Shown: in pieces, positions 58,097 to 64,000 of the stretch
Layout of the letters: every line of letters starts with the position of its first letter
Position numbering within the stretch: position 1 is the first letter of the stretch
Source of the DNA: Mycobacterium yunnanensis
GTDB taxonomy: Bacteria; Actinomycetota; Actinomycetes; Mycobacteriales; Mycobacteriaceae
Length of the DNA: 64,000 nucleotides
Assembly: GCF_025823185.1 (NCBI RefSeq)
Contig: NZ_JACKVK010000008.1
Coordinates: forward strand, 794,312-858,311
Reading direction: 5' to 3'
Position numbers and translations under genes: made by a program
The notes under the pieces: generated by a model
The model's input: only the letters and a program-made list of their open reading frames with translations
Databases searched by the model: none
Told to the model about the DNA's origin: nothing

Positions 58097-58113
58097 CCAC
58101 AGTTCAAACCGTC

Positions 58114-58139
58114 CCGGCCCTACCTGATACGGGGGCCGG
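58114..58139 (+). terminator. Intercistronic hairpin between rpoA and rplQ
   Basis: CCGGCCC (58114-58120) pairs with GGGCCGG (58133-58139) around a 12-nt loop. Too weak for full termination; may be a processing or attenuation structure. Confidence 0.35.
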
Positions 58140-58160
58140 CCACATTAGGAGATAGTCGCA

Positions 58161-58751
58161 ATGCCCAAGCCCACGAAGGGTGCTCGCCTCGGCGGGTCGT
58201 CCTCACACCAGAAGGCGCTCCTGGCCAACCTGGCCACGTCGTTGTTCGAGCACGGTCGCATCAAGACGACCGAGCCCAAGGCGCGGGCCCTGCGGCCCTA
58301 CGCGGAGAAGCTCATCACCCATGCCAAGAAGGGCACGCTGCACAACCGGCGTGAGGTGATGAAGAAGATCCGCGACAAGGACGTCGTGCACACGCTGTTC
58401 GCCGAAATCGGGCCGCACTTCGCCGAGCGCGAGGGTGGCTACACCCGCATCATCAAGGTGGAGGCACGCAAGGGCGACAACGCCCCGATGGCCGTCATCG
58501 AGTTGGTGCAGGAGAAGACGGTGACGTCCGAAGCCAACCGCGCGCGTCGTGCGGATGCTTCGCAGAAGGTGGCCGCTGCCGCTGCGCCGCAGGCCGCGGT
58601 CGAGCCCGAAGCCGCCGTCGGTCCGACCGACGAGGCCGAGGACACCACGGCTGAGGACACCACGGTCGCGGACGCCTCGGCTGAGGATGCCTCGACCGAG
58701 GCTGCCGCCGACGAGGCTGCAGAAGACGAGAAGGCCGACGACGCCAAGTAG
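58161..58751 (+). CDS. rplQ: 50S ribosomal protein L17 with acidic C-terminal extension
   Basis: 196 residues. The first ~120 are standard L17 ([40 protein letters not shown]). From about residue 130 an Ala/Asp/Glu/Thr-rich acidic tail of ~65 residues follows with imperfect repeats of an AEDT/EDAS type. Typical L17 is near 120 residues. Last gene of the alpha operon; a terminator-like hairpin starts 12 bp after its stop. Confidence 0.97.
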   Translation: MPKPTKGARLGGSSSHQKALLANLATSLFEHGRIKTTEPKARALRPYAEKLITHAKKGTLHNRREVMKKIRDKDVVHTLFAEIGPHFAEREGGYTRIIKVEARKGDNAPMAVIELVQEKTVTSEANRARRADASQKVAAAAAPQAAVEPEAAVGPTDEAEDTTAEDTTVADASAEDASTEAAADEAAEDEKADDAK

Positions 58752-58758
58752 TCGACCA

Positions 58759-59724
58759 ATGAACGAGCCCGCCATCGATTCCGATGGCGGGCTCGTCTCA
58801 TCTCCCGCCCAGGGTCCATCTCCCGTCGCTCCGCTCGCCCAGGTTCCATCTCCCGTCGCTCCGCTCGCCCAGGTCCGCCTGCGGCTCGACATCGCCTACG
58901 ACGGCACCGATTTCGCCGGCTGGGCGACGCAGGCCAATCAGCGCACGGTGGCCGGTGCCGTCGACGAGGCGCTCTCGACGATCTTCCGCACGGAGGTGCT
59001 CACCCGCGCCGCCGGGCGGACCGACACCGGTGTGCACGCGACCGGTCAGGTCGCCCACGTCGACGTCCCCGCAGAGGCGGTTCCGCTTGCCTATCCGCGC
59101 ACCCCACGCGACGAACCGGAATTCCAGCCACTCGTGCGGCGCCTTGGCCGGTTGCTGCCCGAAGACGTGCGGGTTCTCGACGTCGTCCGGGCCCCGGCGG
59201 GCTTCGACGCCAGGTTCTCCGCACTGCGGCGACATTACGAATACCGGTTGTCGACGGCCCCGTTCGGAGTGCGGCCACGCGACGCGCGGTTCGTCACCCC
59301 GTGGCCCCGCCCCCTGGACGTCGACGCGATGCGGGCGGCGTCGCGAGAACTCGAGGGACTCAACGACTTCGCGGCGTTCTGCCGTCATCGCGAGGGGGCC
59401 ACGACCATCCGCGACCTGCAGCGCTTGGACGTGGCGCGCGACGGGGACACGATCATCTGCCGTGTCACCGCCGACGCGTTCTGTTGGTCGATGGTGCGGT
59501 CGCTGGTCGGTGCACTCCTCGCAGTGGGAGAGGGCCGACGTCAATCCCGTTGGTGCGCAGAGCTGTTGACCTCTACCCGGCGGTCGAGTGATTTCAGCAC
59601 CGCTCCGGCGCGAGGTCTGACCCTCGTCGGGGTGGACTACCCGGCCGACGAGGAACTGGAAGCCAGGATCAGGGTCGCCCGCGACAAGCGCACCGCCGAC
59701 GAGGTGGACCGCCCCGGTCGTTAG
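58759..59724 (+). CDS. truA: tRNA pseudouridine(38-40) synthase TruA
   Basis: 321 residues from ATG 58759. The enzyme proper begins near residue 38 (RLRLDIAYDGTDFAGWATQ) with the catalytic Asp in AAGRTDTGVHATGQVAHVD and the C-terminal RDLQRL, FCWSMVRSLVGALLAVGEG. Converts U38-40 of tRNA anticodon arms to pseudouridine. The first 37 codons are odd: codons 2-13 form a perfect 15-bp hairpin and codons 20-39 contain a 30-bp tandem repeat. No ATG, GTG or TTG lies in frame between them and the conserved domain, so the start must be upstream or non-standard. Confidence 0.93.
   Translation: MNEPAIDSDGGLVSSPAQGPSPVAPLAQVPSPVAPLAQVRLRLDIAYDGTDFAGWATQANQRTVAGAVDEALSTIFRTEVLTRAAGRTDTGVHATGQVAHVDVPAEAVPLAYPRTPRDEPEFQPLVRRLGRLLPEDVRVLDVVRAPAGFDARFSALRRHYEYRLSTAPFGVRPRDARFVTPWPRPLDVDAMRAASRELEGLNDFAAFCRHREGATTIRDLQRLDVARDGDTIICRVTADAFCWSMVRSLVGALLAVGEGRRQSRWCAELLTSTRRSSDFSTAPARGLTLVGVDYPADEELEARIRVARDKRTADEVDRPGR
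58763..58796 (+). terminator. Terminator-like hairpin at the rplQ/truA junction, inside the truA 5' coding end
   Basis: Perfect 15-bp stem (58763-58777 with 58782-58796, arms ACGAGCCCGCCATCG and its complement) and ATTC loop, starting 12 bp after the rplQ stop. It begins 2 bases after the predicted truA ATG at 58759-58761. Confidence 0.75.
58816..58875 (+). repeat. 30-bp tandem repeat (2 copies plus partial) within truA 5' end
   Basis: Units at 58816-58845 and 58846-58875 differ by one base; a partial degenerate unit lies at 58798-58815. 30 bp is a multiple of three, so each copy inserts a ten-residue SPVAPLAQV-type peptide without frameshift. Confidence 0.85.
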
Positions 59725-60401
59725 ACCCGCGCGGCGGCGAAGTCGGCAGCCTCGTTGACCATCCCGGCGTCGATGTAGGCCTTCGCAGCGTGGTCGGTCC
59801 AGTTCTTCTCCCACGTGTTGGGGTCGGCCGGATTGCAGATCGGGTCGGCGCCGTGGCACATCTCGATGGTGCGTTCCCGGTACACCGGGCTGAACGTTCC
59901 GATCGGGCCGGCCCACGCGCTGCCGTTGCCGAACAACGCCACCGCGGCGATGTGCTGTTCGGCATCCGGGGGGAGCGGCTCGTCGAAGCCAAAGAAGGCG
60001 AACGGCACCGCGAGCGCGACGTCGGTGACGGCCGCGCCGAGCGAGTACCCGCCGAGCACGATCCGGGTGTCGGGGCAGCTGGCCATGGTGGATTGGACGC
60101 GGGCACTCATGTCGTTGGCTCCGACGTCGATCTGGTTGTCGGCGGGGTAGCGCACCGCGTACAGGTTGACGTTCTTGCCGCTCTTCTTCCGCAGCGCGCT
60201 GACGAAGACGTTGCCGATCTGCCCGGGGCCGGCAGGTTCGAGGCGGCCGCGGGCGAAGATCACCTCGACCGCAGGGCACGCCGCCGAGGCCGTCGGGACG
60301 CCGACCGTGGTCACCGCGGGAATCGCCACCATGGCGGTCGCGGTGGCGACGGTCGACAGGACGACGGCGACGAACCTGCGAAGATGCTGAGAGGCGGTCA
60401 C
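59721..60401 (-). CDS. Cutinase family serine esterase (copy 1)
   Basis: 226 residues. Signal peptide, then mature ACPAVEVIFARG. Nucleophile Ser120 in GGYSLGAAV, Asp in CHGADPICNPAD and His in WTDHAAKAYIDAG; cysteines flank as expected for two disulfides. It has the longest loop between the active-site Asp and His of the four copies. Cutinase-like proteins of mycobacteria are secreted esterases, lipases or phospholipases. The GTG start at 60401 lacks a strong ribosome binding site. Overlaps the truA stop by 4 bp, convergently. Confidence 0.88.
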   Translation of the reverse strand: MTASQHLRRFVAVVLSTVATATAMVAIPAVTTVGVPTASAACPAVEVIFARGRLEPAGPGQIGNVFVSALRKKSGKNVNLYAVRYPADNQIDVGANDMSARVQSTMASCPDTRIVLGGYSLGAAVTDVALAVPFAFFGFDEPLPPDAEQHIAAVALFGNGSAWAGPIGTFSPVYRERTIEMCHGADPICNPADPNTWEKNWTDHAAKAYIDAGMVNEAADFAAARV

Positions 60402-60424
60402 CGCTCGGATGTTAGTCGACGGCC

Positions 60425-61048
60425 CTAGATCTTGGTCATCGTGAACTCGATGGCAGCGTTGACGCCACCCCCCGCCACGTAGGCGAGCTGCAGGTGCGAG
60501 AGCGCCAGGGGGCCACCAGAACAGATCGGGTCGCCCGGGTTGCACATGTCGATCGTCTTGCCGCCGAAGGCCGGTCCCGGTGTGACGGGGACGTCGAGAA
60601 GGCGGCTGGCGTTGCCGAAGAGCACGACGGCGACCACGTGGTCGGCCACGCCAGGCGGCAGCGGATCGTTGAGGACCCGGTTCGTCACGCCGGCGCCAAG
60701 GGAGTAGCCGCCGACGACGATCTTGGTGTTCGGGCACTGGGCCGACAGCGAGGCGAGTTGGCCGTGCAGGTCGTCGACGCCGGGGCCGATGTCCTTCTGG
60801 GTAGCGGGATAGTTGACCGCCGACGCCGCGATGTCCCGGCCCGTTCGTTCCCGCAGACCCGAGACGAAGGCGTCTCCGACCCCGCCGAGACCGGGGGCTT
60901 CGTCGGTACCGCGCGCGAAGAGCACCTCGACGTCCGGGCACGGTGCGGCAGAAGCAATCGGACTGCAGGCGGCGTACGCCACGGCGGTCGCGACGCCGGT
61001 GGCCGCGAGCGTCGCCGACATCACCCGGCGGGCCGCGCGCTTTGACAT
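60425..61048 (-). CDS. Cutinase family serine esterase (copy 2)
   Basis: 207 residues from ATG 61048 with AGGTGA 5 bases upstream; GTG 61057 is an alternative. Signal peptide ends near IASAAPCPDVEVLF. Catalytic Ser116 in GGYSLGAGV, Asp in NPGDPICSG, His in LALSHLQLAY. Secreted serine esterase of the cutinase/cutinase-like (CULP) family. Shares the GYSLG variant with copy 1, while copies 3 and 4 have GYSQG, suggesting two ages of duplication. Confidence 0.88.
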   Translation of the reverse strand: MSKRAARRVMSATLAATGVATAVAYAACSPIASAAPCPDVEVLFARGTDEAPGLGGVGDAFVSGLRERTGRDIAASAVNYPATQKDIGPGVDDLHGQLASLSAQCPNTKIVVGGYSLGAGVTNRVLNDPLPPGVADHVVAVVLFGNASRLLDVPVTPGPAFGGKTIDMCNPGDPICSGGPLALSHLQLAYVAGGGVNAAIEFTMTKI

Positions 61049-61088
61049 GAGACTCACCTAGACGTCATCCACGAGCTCATTGGATTCG

Positions 61089-61757
61089 TTACACCAGGCC
61101 GGCGACGAAGTTCGCGGCGTCGTTTGCCGGCCCGCCGGCATAGGCGCGGTGGGCGGCGACGTCTTCGCCGCTCGTGCACACGGGGTCACCGGGGTTGCAG
61201 AGGTCGATGGATCGGCCGCCCCAGATGGGGCTCGAGGTTAGCGGCAGACCGACCTTCGCCGACGGGTTGCCGAAGGCGACCAGAGCGGCGACGAAGTCCG
61301 GGGTGTTGGGCGGCAGCGGGTTGTTGAACCCAATGGCCGGGAACGGCACGGCGGCTATGACGTCCATCACGGCTGCGCCCTGGGAGTAGCCGCCGAGCAC
61401 CAGCCTGGTGTTGGGGCAGGCGCCCATCATGTACTGGATGTGCGCGCTGGCGTCATTGGCGCCTGCCGCCGCAGCCAGGAAGTCGTAGTCAGCCGGGTAG
61501 ACGACGGCGTAGCTGCCGACGGACCGGCCGCCCACCTTGGACCGCAATGCGCTGACGAAGGATCCGCCAGGTAGACCCAGGCCAGGCGCCTCGCTGGTGC
61601 CGCGGGCGAAGACGACCTCGATGTCGGGGCACCCGTCGGCGGACGCCGGAGCCAGGCCTAGGCCCGAGGTCGGTCCGCTGGACAGGACGGGAGCGATGAC
61701 GGCGAGGCACGCCACAGCAACGGCGACGGTCACTCTTCTCACGAGATCGAAGGTCAC
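61089..61757 (-). CDS. Cutinase family serine esterase (copy 3)
   Basis: 222 residues. Long signal region (VAVAVACLAVIAPVLSSG) ending ASADGCPDIEVVFARGTSEAP. Ser125 in GGYSQGAAV, Asp in NPGDPVCTSG, His in DVAAHRAYAGG: complete triad. Four cysteines for two disulfides. Predicted secreted lipid or polyester esterase. It lies 24 bp after copy 4 and 40 bp before copy 2 on the same strand, so the array is probably one transcript. Confidence 0.9.
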   Translation of the reverse strand: MTFDLVRRVTVAVAVACLAVIAPVLSSGPTSGLGLAPASADGCPDIEVVFARGTSEAPGLGLPGGSFVSALRSKVGGRSVGSYAVVYPADYDFLAAAAGANDASAHIQYMMGACPNTRLVLGGYSQGAAVMDVIAAVPFPAIGFNNPLPPNTPDFVAALVAFGNPSAKVGLPLTSSPIWGGRSIDLCNPGDPVCTSGEDVAAHRAYAGGPANDAANFVAGLV

Positions 61758-61781
61758 GCCGAATGGTAACGCCTAAATCGG

Positions 61782-62441
61782 CTAAACAAGTCCTGCGACG
61801 AAATTGGCGGCCTGTGGAATGAACTCGGAGGTCTCGTAATGGGTGTGGGCGAACGGGTTGCGGCCCCGCGAGCAGATGGGGTCGCCGTCGGCACACAGGT
61901 CGATGGCGCGACCCCCGAACGTCGAGTTGGTGATCGGAATCGAGAACTTCGTCGACGGATTGCCGAACACGGCAACCGCGGCGATGCTGGGGTCTAGCGC
62001 GATCGGCAGCGGCGGCGCCGAGCCCACTTCACCGATCTTGTTGCCAAGCGGCGGGATGCCGGCGAGCATGTCCATCACCGCCGCACCCTGGGAATATCCA
62101 CCGAGCACGATCCGCGTGCCCGGGCACTGGGCGACCAGTGAGCTGATGAAGTTGGTGGCGTCGGTGGCGCCGTTGGCCGCGGCCAGGAAGTCGTAGGTGG
62201 CCGGGTAGTCGACGCCGTACGCAGCGATCGAACGACCGCCGAGCTGCGGGGTGAGCGCGTCGAGCAGGGCCTGGCCAACCCGGCCGATGCCCGGGGGTTC
62301 GCTGGTGCCGCGCGCGAATACGAGCTGGACGTCGGGGCAGGGCTCCGCGGACGCCGAGGGGGCGGCCATCAGCGTCGCCACGGTGGCGGCGACGGCCGGA
62401 GCGATCGCAGCGGCCCGGGCCGGCATCCTGAGCAAGGTCAC
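61782..62441 (-). CDS. Cutinase family serine esterase (copy 4)
   Basis: 219 residues. Signal peptide followed by AEPCPDVQLVFARGTSEPP. Ser117 in GGYSQGAAV, Asp in CADGDPICSRG, His in NPFAHTHYETSEF: triad complete. It is transcriptionally first of the four cutinases, with a 10-bp gap to the DMT exporter stop upstream on the same strand, so the promoter could lie before the exporter. Substrate unknown. Confidence 0.9.
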   Translation of the reverse strand: MTLLRMPARAAAIAPAVAATVATLMAAPSASAEPCPDVQLVFARGTSEPPGIGRVGQALLDALTPQLGGRSIAAYGVDYPATYDFLAAANGATDATNFISSLVAQCPGTRIVLGGYSQGAAVMDMLAGIPPLGNKIGEVGSAPPLPIALDPSIAAVAVFGNPSTKFSIPITNSTFGGRAIDLCADGDPICSRGRNPFAHTHYETSEFIPQAANFVAGLV

Positions 62442-62451
62442 TAGCTCATCT

Positions 62452-63423
62452 TCACATAGGTGGCTCAGCCGGGGCCAACCGTTCGGTGCGGTCGCCGAGG
62501 CGGGCCAGCACCAGGCCGGCGAGAACGACTGCGGCGCCGACGACTTGAACGGCCGCCAGAGATTCCCCGAGGAGCACCCAGGCCGTCAACACGGCGAACA
62601 TGACCTCGGACAGTCCGACGAGCGAGGCAAACCTGGGACGCAGGCGGGCCACGCCCATGATGCCGAGCGTGTAGGCGATCGCGGTGGGGATCAACGCCAT
62701 TGCGATCACCGGCACGAACCACGGCGTCGCGATCCCGGCGACCATCGTGTCGGCGGAGGTGAAGGTCATCGGCATGACGCGCGACGCTCCGAGGAGCGCG
62801 ACGGCGACGGCTCCGACGATCAGACCCCCGGCGGCCAAGGTGACGGGATTCAGCCCACCCTCCTCGGTGCTCACCTCGTCGGACATCATGAAGTAGCAGG
62901 CCGCGCACACCGCGGCGACCATTGCCCACCCGACTCCGGTGAGGTTGATGTGAGCGTCGGAGAACACGTTGAGCACCAACGTGATTCCGGCGACGGCGAG
63001 TGCGACCCCGGCCAGCGTGAGGCTGGCTGGCCGGCGGCCCGTCGTGGCCCACAGCCAGCCGACGACGAGGATCGGCGCGGTGTACTCGATGAGCAGTGCC
63101 ACGCCGACGGACAGGTGCGAGACGGCGTTGTAGTAGCAGAACTGGGCGCCGGCGATGGGGACGGCGCCGTAGGCGAGCACCGTGCGCCAGTGTGCGAGGG
63201 CCTCGCGAACCCAGGTCCGATTCATCGCGGTGGCGAATGCCGCCATGGCGAGGGCGCCGCCGGCCAGGCGGGCGGTGACCGCGGCGGTCGGGCTCCACCC
63301 GGCTTCCATGAGCGACTTGCCAAGTGGCCCGGACATGCCGAACGCGAAGGCCGAGCCAAGGGCCAGCAGGAGGCCCGCTCGGAACTGATCGGCGGCGGGG
63401 CGAACGTCGGTCGTGGCGGTAAT
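62452..63423 (-). CDS. EamA/DMT-superfamily exporter (RhtA-like)
   Basis: 323 residues with ten predicted spans in two EamA halves: FRAGLLLALGSAFAFGMSGP and GVGWAMVAAVCAACYFMMSD mark the start of each. RhtA-like members export amino acids or metabolites (family knowledge). Start is uncertain. The only in-frame ATG before the first span, at 63492, would overlap the divergent gene's ATG. An ATT codon at 63421-63423 has GGGAGG exactly 6 bases upstream, a near-ideal position; I use it as the start. The frame is unbroken in both cases. Divergent partner is a CGNR zinc-finger gene. Confidence 0.8.
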   Translation of the reverse strand: MTATTDVRPAADQFRAGLLLALGSAFAFGMSGPLGKSLMEAGWSPTAAVTARLAGGALAMAAFATAMNRTWVREALAHWRTVLAYGAVPIAGAQFCYYNAVSHLSVGVALLIEYTAPILVVGWLWATTGRRPASLTLAGVALAVAGITLVLNVFSDAHINLTGVGWAMVAAVCAACYFMMSDEVSTEEGGLNPVTLAAGGLIVGAVAVALLGASRVMPMTFTSADTMVAGIATPWFVPVIAMALIPTAIAYTLGIMGVARLRPRFASLVGLSEVMFAVLTAWVLLGESLAAVQVVGAAVVLAGLVLARLGDRTERLAPAEPPM

Positions 63424-63490
63424 GCGGCACCTCCCTGGCGTGTAATGAGTAAAATGATTGTTGGTCGTGACGCTACCGGCGACAGGAGTC

Positions 63491-64000
63491 ATGAGTCAAT
63501 TGAATTTCAGTCATGACACGGAACTGACCCTCCGTGCCGCATGCGTCCTCGTCAACACCACTCGGGTGGACGGGGAGCGACTCGACGGCATGGCCGCCCT
63601 CGACGAGTATCTCGACGGTTTCGGATGGACGGGGCGACGCGATCGCGACGCCGCCGAGCTGGACGCCGTGAAGACGCTGCGGGCCAGGATCGGCAAGATT
63701 TGGACCCACGCCGAAGACGAGGAGCGCGTCGTCGGACAGGTCAACGCCTTGCTCAGCGACACCCGGGCCGCGCCGTGGCTGACCCGGCACGCCGAGATGC
63801 CCGAGTGGCATCTGCATCTGGCGTCCATTCACGATCCGCTGTGGCAGCGGATGGGTGCCGAGATGGCCATGTCGCTGGCCGACCTGATCCGCGCCGGCGA
63901 GCTACGCAGGCTCAAGACCTGTGCCGCACCGGACTGCGAGGCCGTCCTGGTCGACCTCTCGCGCAATCGGTCCCGGATGTTCTGCGACACCGGCAACTGC
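63491..64000 (+). CDS. CGNR zinc-finger protein with ABATE domain, partial (truncated by window end)
   Basis: 170 codons visible; the frame continues past base 64000. N-terminal ABATE/DUF1470 domain (LRAACVLVNTTRV; LAGLD-type helices) then the start of a zinc-finger region, LKTCAAPDCEAVLVD with Cys-x4-Cys, and CDTGNC at the end, the beginning of a CGNR motif. Such proteins are stress- or metabolite-responsive putative regulators. AGGAG lies 3-8 bases before the ATG. It is divergent from the DMT exporter and could regulate it. Confidence 0.85.
   Translation, partial: MSQLNFSHDTELTLRAACVLVNTTRVDGERLDGMAALDEYLDGFGWTGRRDRDAAELDAVKTLRARIGKIWTHAEDEERVVGQVNALLSDTRAAPWLTRHAEMPEWHLHLASIHDPLWQRMGAEMAMSLADLIRAGELRRLKTCAAPDCEAVLVDLSRNRSRMFCDTGNC

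Overview
The window is high-G+C actinobacterial DNA with densely packed genes, GTG starts and start/stop overlaps (TAATG, GTGA). Gene content and order point to Mycobacterium sensu lato, most likely a fast-growing Mycolicibacterium-type genome. Markers are the mftG end followed by the S10 operon, the atsA/FGE insertion between the S10 and spc operons, sigL-rslA, mmsA-fadE9-mmsB, rmlBC, and a cutinase array after truA. From memory, M. tuberculosis keeps the S10/spc and alpha operons at two distant loci, whereas here infA-alpha lies about 20 kb after secY-adk-map, as I recall for M. smegmatis. No tRNA, rRNA, insertion sequence, prophage or CRISPR was seen.

Layout. 1-6475: mftG tail, hydantoin-racemase-like protein, MFS pump with a divergent TetR regulator, cytochrome P450, lipoprotein carboxylesterase and a SnoaL-like protein. 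6476-12432: S10 promoter and leader, the eleven-gene S10 operon (rpsJ to rpsQ) and a strong terminator. 12515-24540: accessory block with a secreted parallel beta-helix protein, a PAS-GGDEF cyclase, arylsulfatase plus its formylglycine-generating enzyme, a three-gene DyP-type peroxidase operon of unknown role, and two small exported proteins, one hemophore-like. 24599-29051: spc operon (rplN to rplO) and terminator. 29068-34580: LLM oxidoreductase, sppA and three tandem SAM methyltransferases. 34856-37525: secY-adk-map. 37523-39368: sigL-rslA behind a SigL-type promoter, and a MarR regulator. 39365-42157: GAF kinase/NarL-type response regulator pair and a HAD protein. 42143-45785: valine/isobutyrate catabolic operon with a perfect palindromic operator. 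45820-54693: rmlBC, two LLM oxidoreductases, a cyclic-nucleotide-domain kinase paired with a receiver/thioredoxin-reductase fusion, and a flotillin/NfeD pair. 54803-59724: infA-rpmJ-rpsM-rpsK-rpsD-rpoA-rplQ and truA. 59721-62441: four tandem cutinases. 62452-64000: DMT exporter divergent from a CGNR zinc-finger gene that runs off the window.

The backbone is translation and secretion: 21 genes of the S10/spc set, secY and the alpha operon. The S10 and spc promoters share spacing and a start-site motif, which suggests common control. The accessory blocks encode envelope and secreted functions (cutinases, rhamnose supply, flotillin, SppA, beta-helix protein), sulfur scavenging, redox sensing and branched-chain catabolism.

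The most interesting less-explained items are the DyP operon (20738-23634), the redox-like kinase plus CxxC-less receiver/TrxR fusion (49321-52529), the terminator-like hairpin lying in the first codons of truA together with an in-frame 30-bp tandem repeat, the SigL promoter only a few bases from its start codon, the mmsA palindrome, and a possible AUU start for the DMT exporter.
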